From Trichosphaerium sp. ATCC 40318 (Eukaryota; Discosea; Flabellinia; Trichosidae), in NCBI GenBank assembly GCA_038496445.1, contig JALMLS010000420.1:1-64000 (forward strand): a stretch of DNA of 64,000 bases. The letters are read 5' to 3'. This document shows, one piece after another, positions 11,047 to 23,616 of this stretch. Made by a program: the position numbers and the translations under genes. Numbering within the stretch: position 1 is the stretch's first letter; every line of letters starts with the position of its first letter. The notes below the pieces were generated by a model that had not been told where the DNA came from, did no database searches, and worked only from the letters and a program-made list of their open reading frames with translations.

Positions 11047-14005
11047 TTAACCGGTGAGTACTCTTTCGTGGCAGAGCTTATACCTTTTACCAGAGCCGCA
11101 TGGACATTTACCATTCCGATTGATGTTCAAGTATGGTGACTCGGGCATGATGTAAGGGTTCTTCCAGTTTTTGGATGCCTTTTGTCTAGTTATCAACTTT
11201 TCGTACGTGTTTATGCGCTCATACAGCGTTTTATATGTGGCTTCTTGACTTTGGATATTAAGTTTATCGACCACCTTGCCATTGTGTTAAATAGGGGATT
11301 TACAATGGTAAGTGTTGCGTACCTTAAAGCCTTTGTCAATTGTGAATTTTTTTGGGATGTGCTCTGCCTCAATCTCTTCGGCGTCTTCGTATTCTACTTC
11401 AGACTCGCTAGAAGCTTCGCTATGCTCAAAAACAAGATTGCAATCAGGTTGCTATTGCGAGAGTTAGCACACAATGAGGCATGGTGACCGTACTTTCTCG
11501 ATAGCAATAGGCAACTTCAAGACAAGTTGGGTGTCTGATTTATAAAATACTGCGTTGGCAGCTTGTGCTTGTATTAAGAATGGCACTTTGATCTGCACGT
11601 GTTAGTGAGATTGATTTATCTGCATGAGGGGCGTACGTGTAAGTATGAGAGCTTTGATTCTACTACAATTTCTCCCTCATCGCCATCTGTTTTAACCTCC
11701 ACTGAAGTGTTTTCTGTCGTCGTGTCTTCCTAACAAATATACATGTCATTCATCAAACTAAAACAATGAATAGCGTACGCCTTTGAGATCAATAGTCACG
11801 AGCAGACTGCCTACGTCATTGTCCGAACCTTCGACATGATACACTTTATATGGCGGTGTTTTGAGGAGTGGCTCTTGCTCTTCCTTGCTAGGCATCGCTG
11901 GTAAAGATACAGCCGCCTCGCTGCTTTTATTCAAAGGCTGCTTGTTGTTGGTCTGGTTCTTCTTACCCCTATTCCGCTTATTCCCCTTCCGACCTCGTCC
12001 ACCTCTCCCTTTAAGCTTATTAGCACCAACTAAAGTGACGTCCTCCTTATACCTTTTGGCGCTCTGCGGTTTGATTGCGTGTTGTTATTGTTACCACCTC
12101 CACCAGAACCTCCGCCGCCTCTGCCATGGTACTTACGGTAGTACAATATATAAGCATTCTGTTTGAGAACAGTCGCTGTATCAACCATACGTCTCTAAAA
12201 TTGGGAGGTCAGTGTGCAATAAAGAACAGAAGATTGAATTATGATAGAGAATGTAGTAGTACTTTGTCGTCATCATACAGGAGCCATCCATTGCCAACTT
12301 TAACAAATGCAGTGTAGTGCCCTGAAAATATAGTATCTCCAAAGTGTACTAAAGCACCAAACAGTTCATAACTACCATCCTGAAGAGTAATAAGAGAAAA
12401 TGTCCATCAAGTTAACTTAACCTTGTCATTACTGCTGATGAGACGACTTATGTTCAACCGCTCGTGGAATATAACAGTCTTATTTATCTTGATACCTCCA
12501 TGAGCCAAGTCGAATCTCTTCAATTGGATACACAAAACATTGGGTGCGTTATGAATGGATAACTGCTTCTTCACTTCTACAGCCTTGTTACACCTAAGAT
12601 AGTGACGTGAGTCATCGACAACAGAAGTTTCAGTTTGTTCAACAAGTTGAATTGGCCTTGAGGAGACAGGCGTACGTCTCACACTTGTAATCATCCATCA
12701 CTTCGATATCTACATAATTATTCAACGCCTCTTCGAGGCTAAAGGCATTTCCACTAAGGTCAAGGTTCAAATCTTGCACACGTTGTTAGCAGCATTATAG
12801 CAAGTTTTGTTTGCGCTGAGAGCTGTCGCACCCAGAAATTCCTCGTATCTGTTTGTCACGCGATCGCAGGACATGCATTTGACTTGACTGCGCGTCTTAC
12901 CACCTTTGTAAATATGAGATTTAAGCACTGCAGTAAGGCTGTCCTGGATACATACCAAACAGTTGATAAATTAGAGAAGTACCCTCAATACGTTGTTTTT
13001 CGTCTCTAGTCGTTGGCATAAGCGTTAATCCAACTCAACCCAAAGCGTACAGAGGTAGACTTTTGTCTAGATTTGCATTAAAGATCATACTCTCATGAAT
13101 GCGCTGCAATATCGCCACGTGAAATTCATGTGCATCTGGTAAAACATGTTAATTCACAATCCTTGTCATTCACTTTACAGTTGCTAACCTTCCTGGTATC
13201 CGTATTGGAATTCTCCTAGATCTTAAGCAATCGATTAGAATCACACTAGCTCCACATTTGGTGAACAATTTTGGTGGTTTTTACATACTGCTGAGGTTGC
13301 GTATTACTGACACTGGTCTCAAACTGTCATTGTCATTCTCAGCGTAGTACTGCTTCATGTGTAGTTCAATAAGGCAAGAGCCGCAAAATGCGCCTGTCTT
13401 CTTCAACGCGCCTACAATGCCGAGTTACAACGTGTGCAACTGATTAATCATAATTTGTACATGATTGGTGGTGATTATCTCCAATGAAGAACTGAGCTAG
13501 AGGGCGTACATGGCTCAAGCACTGTAACACAGAGTTTGCAAAACAAGTATTGCCAACGTTCTCTAGGCCTTTGCCAGCGCCTAAGTTGGGTGTCTTCCAT
13601 ATGAGCTGAGCGACACGATTTTTGTCTATGAGGTGCCTACAGCATTACGTCATTCTCAGATTTTTTTGATCCAAGTTCCAGACCATAAAAAAATAACGAA
13701 ATAAATAAAATTCACGTGTTGATAACAAAAACGGGTACGCACTCGATTCGTTTGCGTACAACGGGTTTGGTTACCTTTGAATCAGCGATAAACGCTTGTT
13801 TGCCTGCCTGACTCAGAATTTTACACTCTTTGGCGTGACCGCATAGCCAGTGCTTTTTTTGACATTCTGCGCTACAATACCACACTTTCTGCAACAATTT
13901 TTACATTATTCACGTTAATCCATCTGTTGGCCTTACCTTACAACTAGCACACCTCAACGGAGCGACTTTATTGCATCGAACGCATTGGCGTGTTGTCGTT
14001 GCCAT
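11047..14005 (-). CDS. MYND-type ubiquitin carboxyl-terminal hydrolase with CS/PIH-like and SEC-C C-terminal domains
   Basis: A cysteine protease that removes ubiquitin. The start at 14005 opens straight into a MYND zinc finger ([16 protein letters not shown], then after an intron [12 protein letters not shown] and HAKEC). The USP catalytic Cys box is [15 protein letters not shown] (about 13525). A finger/palm region follows ([14 protein letters not shown], about 12500), then the His box [18 protein letters not shown] (about 12260-12320). After the USP core (NAYILYYRK) an RG/K-rich linker leads to a beta-rich segment ([25 protein letters not shown]) resembling a CS/PIH1 C-terminal domain. The end is a SEC-C zinc motif, [17 protein letters not shown] plus USP is the layout of plant UBP15-19; the CS and SEC-C additions are unusual. 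That it is a single gene is inferred from continuous splicing. Confidence 0.82.
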
Positions 14006-14124
14006 TTACCAATACTGTGACACGGGATGGCGCTTTGTTGTGCGTAGGTTAGCCTTGTTGGTGACCTTTCATGACTGTCACTTATTTGGATCGCCTGTCG
14101 TTTTGTACAATCCTAAAAACGCCT

Positions 14125-15367
14125 ATGGAGGACATCAAGTCTTCCGGTATTTCCGTAGTACTTCCTGAACGTAAATTGGTTACACTTCGTGACAATGCTA
14201 CTGTTGGTGAAGCCTTCAAAGTACACAATAATCGCTCAAAAGTACACTAAACTATTTCTAGACGTTAGTTAAGCAAAATATTTACGTTGCACCCGTTGTT
14301 ACGTCAAGTGGAACCCCAAAAGGGTTTTTTGGCCTAGCAGATGTTGTGGCAGTAATGCTAGAAGGTACTTACAGCGCGCCGTCGGTTGTTGGTGACGATT
14401 GTAGTTGCCGTTACGGAAAAAAAAGCTGCAGAGTTTGCGGTTGGCGTAAAGAAAGCCTTGAGTACAAAAGCAGTTCAAGATTGCATGAGTACGCCAAATT
14501 AACCAATTTCGAAATATTGACACCTTGAAGACATATCAAAGCAAACAGCGTTCGCCACCGCAAAGGCTTCTGCAACAATAGGCGAAATAGCGAAAATTAT
14601 CGACCAAAGTACGTTTTGGTTGTCCAACGCCCAAACCAAACAGAATTATACTGAAATTGCTTGTAGAGCGGTGCAGAGTCTTGCTACTGGATGAAGCAGG
14701 CAAAGTAGGATCGATTGTATCTGCTACTGACATTGTGCGGTATCTAATCGCCAAAAACAAACACGTGCGCAATCTTTTGCTTTATGGGCTTGCTTACAAA
14801 CTACATTCATGCTTGTTGCTTACAGGATGGTAGAAAACCGAAGCTTTTAATGTTGCTGTTGGTACTTCCGGATTGTGTAAGGCAGTGGAACCTGTGACAT
14901 TGTCTATCCGAGCTATAGACGCGTTTCTAGAGCTTATAGTTAAAAACCCAGGCGCTTTACCAGTCATGGAAAAAAACTTTCAATCAGTGCTGACTGTCAA
15001 AGATATTAAAGTAAGACCCGCTTCTTCTGCCCTACCGATTGCAGTAATCATTTTAACACTTACCTAGGGAGCATTACGCGATCCTCGATTGCTAATGGCC
15101 CCGTTAGAACAGTACATATCACACGTCAGAAAAAGTTCAGTCAGTGTACGTACTTTTTGTTGTTTCATCTACCCCCGTCTCTGTCATTAATCTTATTTGG
15201 CAATTTAGGGTATAGTTCCTTTCCTATGTGTTGATGGTAATGTAACACTGGGCTTCACCATTGACAAGATGATGACAACTCGAGTGCACGGCATTTTTGT
15301 GACGACAAAAGAACACGGACTCAGAAGAATCGGTGTTATAGATTACGTTTCCTTGTTGTGTAAATAG
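14125..15367 (+). CDS. Tandem CBS-domain protein
   Basis: CBS pairs bind adenosine nucleotides and often regulate kinases, channels or enzymes. The start at 14125 (MEDIKSSGISVVLPER) is followed by a first CBS unit (NATVGEAFK, then YVAPVVTSSG and GFFGLADVVAVML). A second shows KVGSIVSATDIVRYLI near 14700, a third LPVMEKNF with VLTVKDIKG near 14960, and a last one ends with HGLRRIGVIDYVSLL before TAG at 15365. The order of four CBS-like units resembles SNF4/AMPK-gamma or plant CBSX proteins. About six introns with GTAC donors. I see no other domain. Its start lies 120 bases from the divergent deubiquitinase. Confidence 0.75.
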
Positions 15368-15552
15368 TGATCCGACAATTGTTTGGCATAATAAATATTT
15401 ATTATTGAGTTTTTCGAGAGTTGTGGTTGTTTGAAAACAAGTCACTAGTTGCTATTCAGAACATTCCCTATTTGGAATCTTTGTAATTTACACCGTTAAT
15501 TCCAAAGTCTACAGCCAGTCAAAGTCATCAAAACACTCTACACACTAAAGCG

Positions 15553-16814
15553 ATGTCCTGGCGGGAAATTTTAAGGGTGAATGCTCTAGCAGAACACCAC
15601 CTAACCAACGAGCAACAGCTACGCTTAAATCAAGTCTCTGAAGTGCTCTGTAGCATATCAAAAGATTTATCGCGGAAAATGCACCTACCCGCCAAAAAAG
15701 CAATGGATGCGCTATACACGTCCATTTTATACAGATTAAAAGCGAAGAGACGAAGACAAAAAATAAAACGTGTACAGCGCCTTGTAGCAGCGAAAAAAAT
15801 AGCCCAAGACGACGAATGGTCACAAATAGATGAAGAAGTAGCAAAATTAGAACGAAATCATGTGCTCGCAGCAGCCAAAAAAAAAATAGCACAAGCGCAA
15901 CTGCGTAGTACTGAGCCTACCTCCAGAGACGCCCCAATGCCCGATGGTGCGCTACAACATTAGTGTCTATCGGTTGCTGACGCTACATCTAGTGAAAAAG
16001 AATCTGATGATCTACAAACATCTACCGCTTGATGAAATCCGCAATAGGTTTGAACAAGTGTTAAAAGCGACTAAAACCAATCCAATCTCGATTGGCAATC
16101 ACACTATTACGTACGATCATTTGAGAGCCCTAAAGCCCGGAGAGTGGCTAAATGATGAAATCATAAACGGTTACATTACACTCTTGAAGGAGCGAGCAAG
16201 CAAACACAAGGACATTGTGGGAAATTGCTATTTCTTCAGCACCTTTTTCCTGACAACGCTAACACGAAACCGTAAATTTACATATGCTAACGTCAGAAGA
16301 TGGACCAAAAGGGTACGCACCATTGTGGGTTCTGGGTAGCACGGTATTAACTTTGTGTTCTTAGGTCGACTTGTTCAGTTTAGATAGAGTTTTTTTCCCA
16401 ATAAATGTCGGCAACAGACATTGGATACTTGGTGTTATAGACATAAAAACCAGGTCCATCTACGTTTATGATAGCAATGGGAGACCTCATGAAAGCTACG
16501 CTTTGGTAGGTTCAGCGTTTGTTATGTTGTATTAACTTGCTCTTTTTTTTGGATAGTGTTTGAGAGCCTACATAATGGAGGAAGCAAAAGATAAACAGAA
16601 ACCAAATTTCGTAGAGTCATGGCGTGTTGTTGAACCACCAGAACCTGTACCCCAGCAACTAAACGAGTCTGACTGTGGCGTGTTTGTGTCGGCGTTCGCA
16701 AATCAGTTGTCTCGTTGTCCTGATGCTAAGCTGAACTTGGACAGCAGGTACCTCGTTGAGTATTATAGAATGCGAATTGGATTGGAGTTACACGATAACG
16801 AAGTGAGCATTTAA
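15553..16814 (+). CDS. Ulp1/SENP-type SUMO-specific cysteine protease
   Basis: Processes SUMO precursors and removes SUMO from targets. A long basic, Lys/Ala-rich helical N-terminus (about 136 codons from the ATG at 15553) precedes the C48 peptidase domain. The domain begins around LKPGEWLNDEIINGYI (about 16130), the classic Ulp1 signature. The catalytic set is visible: His in VGNRHWILGVID (about 16410), Asp in YDSNG (about 16470), Gln and Cys in PQQLNESDCGVF (about 16650-16690). Introns lie at about 15946, 16311 and 16506. The stop is TAA at 16812-16814 and overlaps the stop of the phosphatase on the other strand. All catalytic residues are present, so an active enzyme is expected. Confidence 0.93.
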
Positions 16815-17577
16815 GAAGGTATGCATTTTACACCTAGTTCTTGTTCTATAAACTCTTGGACACTCTTTGCATACACTGGGTTTATGTGCGTTATCGGCCT
16901 GTTCTTGCACACGTATTTGAGCGCTGTATCCGGCGTCCATCCTAAAGATGATGAGCTTAGTCATGCACAAGACTGTGGTGTTGTACCTCTCGTTTTGACG
17001 AGCCACAGTACTATGACGGCTGGAGATCTATTTTGCCCACCTTCAAATAAATTAGTTCACGTGCTGGACACAAAAATGTTGTTTCTTTTTAATGTTTATT
17101 TACCAAAGCAGTGGACCAGAACTTTGTTGCCTTTGTTCGTCTCCGATTCCAGCACTTCCAATGCCTTTGTAAAGTATGGAGTAGCTTTAAAATGCATAGG
17201 ATGTGGCTGGTCTGCAAGCGGTAGCCTTGTGTAGCTAGAATGTGGTTAAGGCTCTCAAAGAAAAAGGAGACTTCTAAAATGAGGGAAAAATGCTGACAGT
17301 GCGAAAATGGCCAGGTACCTGCATAATTCGGGATAAAGCGAAGGTGTCTCTGTTGCACTAGTGCAGGAGATGATGTGCTTTATGTTCAACTGTTTTAGCA
17401 GCGATTTATCCTTTGCTGCTCTTAAATATACGTCAAACGTCGGTTAATGGTATTGTGGTACCTGTAATTGCTTAAATAAACCAACTCTGATATTTTACAC
17501 CAATCTTCCTTTCCAGCTGCAAGATGTTGAGAAGACAGGCTATCAGATGGTATGTCAAAGTTTACTCGATTGGTCAT
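16811..17577 (-). CDS. Dual-specificity protein phosphatase (small DUSP)
   Basis: Dephosphorylates Tyr and Ser/Thr residues. Five exons join into about 178 residues from the ATG at 17577 (MTNRVNFDIPSDS). Family landmarks in order: ISELVYLSNYRAAKD, LLKQLNIKHIIS, LPLADQP with the general-acid Asp, then KVLVHCFGGQNRSPAV, the Cys-x5-Arg P-loop formed across an intron, and ALKYVCKNRPITHINP. The C-terminus ends two codons after a Cys, at TAA 16811-16813. Introns are near 17430, 17276, 17080 and 16975, with GTAC or GTAA donors. The catalytic residues are complete. It converges on the SUMO protease and shares stop-codon bases with it. Confidence 0.88.
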
Positions 17578-18393
17578 GCAGTTGTGATGTTCATAGAATG
17601 ACGCCTTGCCTCTTTAAGTAAGTACAAACTTGATTGGCAATCCACAACCGGTCTAGAATCTGGCGGGATAGGCAAATTCTTTTGCAATATCCACCCAAAG
17701 TCCAATAGCTCGTACACGCAATGCTCCTTGTTTTGTGAATCCTGCGTACGCTACATATGTTTTACATCCCAAGTTACGTTGTCACTGTACGTTTTCCGCC
17801 CAGCACACAGCGATAAACAAAGATCAGTTCAACGATAAAAGAAACACTATTTGAGCATCCCTACTGCCCTAAACACATCTAAAAATGCGTACTACATGTC
17901 CTTTTGTTTCTAGTTTGGGTTTTTAATTGTACATGGCACAAAGAATTGTTATTAGTATTATTTATAACGTGTACCTGTGATGGTAAAATTTTGGGGAGTA
18001 AAAGTGACTTGTGCCTGATTTAGGTTTTTGTTACAAGTTACGTGAAAACCAAAAGTCTCATACTAACGTACAACAACTGACCTGTAACTCCGTAAAACAA
18101 TTCTATTAGCTAATGTACATGTAATTGGAGTGTGTCAGTACAAAAGGTAGAGTTTACACTATAAAACAAGCAAAGTTCCTCCCAACCACATTACTTACGC
18201 ATGAGAAACGCCACCAAATAGTTTTGATTACGCGAAATGACCGAAAATAATAGCTCAAAAAAAACGCTTTTACCAAATAAAAGTTACTTTGGCGTTTGCC
18301 GTGTGCGTGAGCTCATACAACATTTTTAGTATGCACAAAGTGATCTTGACGTACAAACAACTAATTCAGTTTGCACAAACAGAATAAATAGAA
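17578..18393. other. Long gap without an assigned gene
   Basis: Over 800 bases, unusually long for this compact window. The first 180 bases hold an open minus-strand frame that continues into the phosphatase 5' side but lacks a family match. Elsewhere all frames are closed at short intervals. No tRNA-like or repeat structure is seen. Confidence 0.4.
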
Positions 18394-18560
18394 CTATTTC
18401 GTTTCCCTACGTACAGACTCCTTCAAAATTTCCAGAGATAGTTTTTTTGGATGTTTACAGCGTACTAGCAATGGTTTGGAGCCATTACGACCATACACAT
18501 GCACTTTTTTCCCAGTGGGGCCAATAAGACGCACGTACAGAGATAATTTTACCCTCAGGA
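18394..18560 (-). CDS. Possible terminal exon of an unrecognised gene
   Basis: A minus-strand frame after a TTTTGTAG acceptor (near 18560) reads through a Gly/Lys/Arg-rich segment (RLIGPTGKKVHVYGRNGSK) to a TAG at 18394. The composition looks protein-like, but the alternative minus frame is open over the same DNA for about 64 codons, so the exon choice is unsure. No upstream exon could be tied to it. Confidence 0.25.
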
Positions 18561-18736
18561 GCTACAAAACTTCTGCACATAGCGATATAGGCACTTAGAG
18601 AGCAGTGGAGTACAAGGAAACTTTGTGTTTGGAAAATACCGTGAACGATTTTGACTATCTGCGCGTATCTACAACCGGTCTGAATAACATATTTTATTTT
18701 GGAGACGTTTTAAATACACATGTTGGTACACGAATG

Positions 18737-20113
18737 TTATCCTGGATTATCATCTAGCGACGCATTGGACACTGTACGTAGCTGTGCAATGGCTTCTGTA
18801 CTAAAAGGACAGCCTACAAAACGGGTTAACCTAAGAGCCACGCCGTGGTGCTGTACACCTTATCACACGTACTGTAGAGTAAGATTATCTTAATCGATTT
18901 GCAGGTGGCAAGGTGTACTAGTACCTTGTCAGTAAGGTGTGTGCAGCCTGCAATGCTCAATACTTCGAGGTGCGAGGCATGATCGAGGAGGTTGATTACT
19001 AGGCTATCTGAAACTCCATTGCCGTCCAACACCAAGACTTTCAACCCTGAGAGGCTCGTTGACAAACCAGCAAAGGAAGCCTGTACCAGAGTGTGTTATG
19101 AGCGTATACTAACACTTAAAAAGAGATACGCACGTCGGTCAATTGATTGCGGAGCACCACTAACTCGCGCAGGTTTTTGCAAGCAGACAGCGATGATACA
19201 TCTGTCAGCATACAATCTGAAAGGTCGAAGCATTCTAGCGTGGGCACCGCCACTGGCACGGAAATAGGCGATCCCCAAATCTGCAGATTTACAAGTGATG
19301 TGCAGCACTCGTTGAACAAAGCAGTCGTCGCATCTAATCACGAAGTAAAATGAACCTGGTCACCCAAAAGATATTAGTACGCACCTGTAATTTGAAGGCC
19401 TGATAGTTCGATATGTGTAAGTTGCGGTAAGATGTGGCCGATCGCTACAAAACTGGCATCTTCAACACTCAAAAAGTCAGTAATAAACGAGCAAGTGTGG
19501 GGCGTACCATCAAATCCTGTGGTGGCATCAATACTCAGGACTGTAAGTGCTGTGCACATTTTAACGATAGGTCTGATCATAAAAACTAAGTAAGTTGCAT
19601 TGAGTGTGCAGTAGCGTACAGTGCGCGTTCTGGGTGTATTGCAGGTGAAAACTTTGTTAATTCAAGTCGTCGTATCCACGGACGGCACTTGTCTTCAATG
19701 AATTTCACAAGCACATCGCTATGCGTTGTAATACATTCATGTATGAGCATGTGTGCTGCTCTACCGTGTACCAAGTCAATATCTCAAACAACAAGAAAAT
19801 GATGGATTGCTTACTTGTTTAAGATGCGAGCACACTCTTCTGTAACCTCCTTGCCTTGATGCTTTATGATCAAGCTCAAAATGACGGATTTGACGTTTTC
19901 AATGTCTTTGGTCTCACAGTACTTGTGCAACGACTCGGCCAAGAGCTTGTAATCTATACTGTTTCCTTTTTTAAGTTTGTTAGCATTACAGGATTTGGCT
20001 ACAATTGGCCTACCTGCATATGCGTGCTCTTTTAGAGCGCTTGCGTATTGTCGAATGACCTTAGGGCTTCCAGGTGCATCGTTTACAGCCTTTTTGAAGT
20101 GATCTCTCGACAT
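18737..20113 (-). CDS. Leucine-rich repeat protein, AMN1/FBXL-like repeats
   Basis: The start ATG at 20113 begins a helical, Lys-rich N-terminus (MSRDHFKKAVNDAPGSPKVI). Later exons carry repeats with the Cys-containing LRR spacing found in F-box/LRR and AMN1 proteins: LPQLTHIELSGLQITG (about 19390-19430), LECFDLSDCMLTDVSSLSAC (about 19200), LKVLVLDGNGVSDSLVINLL and LEVLSIAGCTHLTDKVL (about 18920-19040). The last exon ends at TAA 18737-18739. I do not see an F-box. It starts only 43 bases beyond the stop of the CLU gene on the same strand. A ligand-binding or ubiquitin-ligase adaptor role is possible but inferred only from repeat type. Confidence 0.75.
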
Positions 20114-20156
20114 TCTGAACAATCTAGTCCGCTCTCTGCCCTACATATAATTTTTG

Positions 20157-23100
20157 TTATGAACCACTCACGCCACAGCAAAATTGAGTGTCTAGTCTTA
20201 CTAGTGCATTGAGTGAGTTGTAATGAAGGGCATGTGCTTTGGCTAGTCTAAGAGTTGTCATTTCTTTGGTTGTTGCCTGTAGTTCTGCGATATCGGGCAG
20301 AACAAATACAAAGCTGTCACAGTTTTCTTTGAGCTCTCGGATTGCCTAGGACCAGCTGTTGATATCACAATACCAACGTTACAAAAGTGAAGTGCAAATT
20401 ACGTACCTCATCAGTAATTTGTACACCTGTTAATTCACCGACTCTGGAGAAGAACTTGGCCCATCCACACAATCGAATTTTTTGGTGGAGTATACCAAAC
20501 TTGTTCATCAAAATATCCTGTACCTTCAGTGTAGATTGGTTACTATAAAACTACTGTTAGTCTTTGGGCGCTGTCATCTTGATGACTTACCGTAGTGCGC
20601 AAGGTTCGCAATCGCAATAAAAATTAGTGCTGTAACCTCGCACTGTTTCCTATTTTGAAAATTAACCTCTACTGTGTTTGAAAGCTTGTGGTACTTTGCT
20701 CTTGTAACAACTGTGAGCACACGCTTGACACACACCAAAGTAATTAGAAGTATCGAGGGATATTACCTGGACACAAAAAGGGATTAATAGAGGTGCTCCT
20801 TTTGGGATATGGTATCTAACCTTATACATCATTTGTGGATATTCTATGCTTGTACCTGTGATCGACCGCGTGCATATACCACGTGAGGTACACCCAGCTA
20901 TGTAATCTAACACTACAGGTTCTGATTTCAACGCCTTGTATTCTTGTTATCCACAATTGTCATCATCAAAACGCACCTGTTTGGTTGGGAAGTTTTCGAA
21001 CATGTAGTTGAGCTTGGCCTATCTCAGTATTAACTTTGGTTCACGAAAAATGCTACTGCCTGAAAGTACGCACAATCAGTAACTTCCAAAATGCCTGCGC
21101 AGGTGCTATGTCTGGAGAGTGCCCTATAACCAGGTTGAATACCTCTACGATTACTTGTTGGTATGTTGTGGCAGACAAGGTACTAGATAGAGCATAGCGT
21201 TAGCAACAAGCACATTTACTTAACACAAACAGTCATTTAGTATGTACTTTTTCTGTCGCTTGACTTCACGGAGTTTGTATCGAAGTATGTTTTTTACACC
21301 ACGTGCGACCATTTCCTATAGCATTATGAATTGAATTGCCAGCATGACTATGTCGTACCATTAGCAAGCACGCCGACAAGTATGGTGCGCGGATCTTCGA
21401 TCTTACTACCGCCATGTATCTAATATTGATGCCGTATCGATGCATTATATCTATCACGGTCGATTAGAATCATCCCAAAAAAATAGAAAGGATTGACGAC
21501 TCACCACACAATTCGTTGCCTTCAAGGGCGACGAACTCGTTCTGTATTTCTAAGGCCTTGTGAGGAATGTGATTGTGCAGCAAGTTGTTTGTGGCATCGA
21601 GAATATCTTGGTTTATGCTGTCTTTCTCCGGATCGTGGCGAACAAATTGAGAGTACGCATCTGTCACAAGCTAATGTAAGTTCCAACTTTCAAACTCAAA
21701 AGATACATGTAGCCCACTTGTACCTGAACACAAAGGGACGGCATACGATCGAACAAATTCTGGTCTAAATAACCTAATCAAATAGCTTCGCATCACCCTG
21801 CACACGTATAAGAGGAGAAGAAAACTCATGATTTCGAAAGTACTTTTTGCATGGTGTTGTAGGTGGCAACAGTCGGGCAAAGTCTATCACGTCTACTCGA
21901 AATTAGCTGTGCTGGGACATGCCCAACGTACAATTACGATTATCCGATCCTCTGTGCACCTCAATATCACACGGCAAGCTCAGAGTTTTCGTAAATTTTG
22001 GCAACAAACCTAAAAGATTACATGGTGGGTTATAACCTCTTGACCACAAGTGCAATGTGAACTGACCTGCCACGTGCTTTCGCAAGTTGAGTATTGAGGC
22101 AGCCTTGTCCATTAGCACTGATATTTGAGGATCGCCATGTACCGTTCTGTAATAGGTAAGTCAAACAGCAGGGCCACCAATGTGATGACTTCTACTAGTA
22201 GAACGTACTTGCCACAATCACAAGAGCCATACAACAATGTTCCCGTCTTTGTGATGGGTAGTTTTGCTACAGCAACCAGTCTAAACCCGAGATAGTCGAC
22301 AATCGTCATGAGAGGAAAGCACAAGCCTTGAACACCTAAAACCAGATCAATACTGGTTCCTTTAAGACATGCCATCTACACTCACCTGTATCAAGAAGCT
22401 GCATGAGGCCTTTAAACTCGTGCCCAACGACTTTCATTGCACCTTCATCTGAACCATAAAGTTCTAAACAACATTTGGTTGGACAGGCTTGTTGGCAGTG
22501 TTCGACTCACTCTTGAAATCCATTGCAAACTTGAATAATATGCCATTGTGGAGGTACTTCTCTCCTGACGCAGTTCATCAACAGCCTGTATAACACATTC
22601 AAAATAGGGAAGTGTACGCACCACCAGCAATTCCACCAACATCAATAGGCTGAGTCATAACCAGTAAGCAACTCATACACACGAATGCTAGTGAGCAGGT
22701 ACCTTTATTGTTTTGTATTGTGGAGCCACAAACACTTCAGATACAATTAGCTTACCCCACATGCGCGCTGACTGCACAAAATCTTGTGCAATTTCATAGA
22801 CAGCTATATAAAATGCCTTGGGGTCTGTCTCACGAAGAGCGAATGCCTCCTGAAATTCACTAACGGCGAGCTGAGAAAAACAGGTACAACAACAATCTCA
22901 ATTTGTTACGTATTCCAGTCCTTATCTTCTCCTCTGCAAGTAGGTTCCATCTTGCATGCTGCATCCTGAGCTGCTTCCAGCTTGTCTTTGCACTCCCTCA
23001 TGAAAGACTAGTACCCAGCATAAGATTCAAGTCTTTCAATTGAATCCCTGGTTTACCTTGTAGTTGTCTGCCAAAGTACCATCTTTTTGAGCACCAACTA

Positions 23101-23433
23101 GAAGACTACTGGTAGCTGCCAATAGATAACTGAGGGTAGATGACAATGATTGTGCTGGATCACTTGGTGGAGTAATTACGCCCGGCTCTGAGTACCTGCC
23201 TGTACTTTGCTCAGTTGAAGGTGTACTACTAAATTGGAAGAACTCACCTCTCGGAGATGTTTCAAAACTCTCGTAGCTAGCAGTATATGGCGTAGGGTTT
23301 ACGTGTATTTCCTCATCCTTGCCATATTCGTCATAAATACAAATTACAGAATCTTTTTGCGTACCGGCGCTGATGCGTCAGTATTAGGGAGTTCAGGGTC
23401 AGTGTACATGTACACGTCTTCATCCTGTTCCAT
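20157..23433 (-). CDS. CLU (clustered mitochondria / eIF3-associated p135) protein, apparently lacking the TPR region
   Basis: CLU proteins bind mRNAs for mitochondrial proteins and keep mitochondria dispersed. The start at 23433 gives MEQDEDVYMYTDPELPN. The CLU domain is recognisable by LAVSEFQEAFALRETDPKAF (about 22830), then MWGKLIVSEVFVAPQYKTI (about 22700-22770), FRLVAVAKLPI and TLLYGSCDCGKY (about 22220-22300), YGINIRYMAVVRSKI (about 21400) and VARGVK-like text near 21300. The end resembles the eIF3-p135 region (KFFSRVGELTGVQITDE) and stops at TAA 20157 soon after. Standard CLU proteins continue with TPR repeats, which I do not find. More than twelve short introns. Divergent with MON1 over 183 bases. 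Confidence 0.82.
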
Positions 23434-23616
23434 TGAGCAGCAAATTGCTCAACAATGATTACCGCGATATGTAAAAGCGCTTCTTAGCAGTGGCGAATGC
23501 AATTGCTCACTAGTAATAACTGACAGAGACATATTAGTCAATGTCAGTCACTTTTTTGTATTTATTATTAAAGTGGCAAATAGCCTTTCTTGTATGTCAA
23601 CAACCAATAAGTAGCG

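Noticed and set aside
12015-12037. An apparent 23-base intron in the deubiquitinase linker
   Set aside because: A longer intron of about 80 bases starting at GTACCATGG keeps the frame and fits the usual size.
18826-19341. Several 60-90 codon frames on both strands over the LRR exons
   Set aside because: They are shadows; only the minus frame with LRR spacing is coherent.
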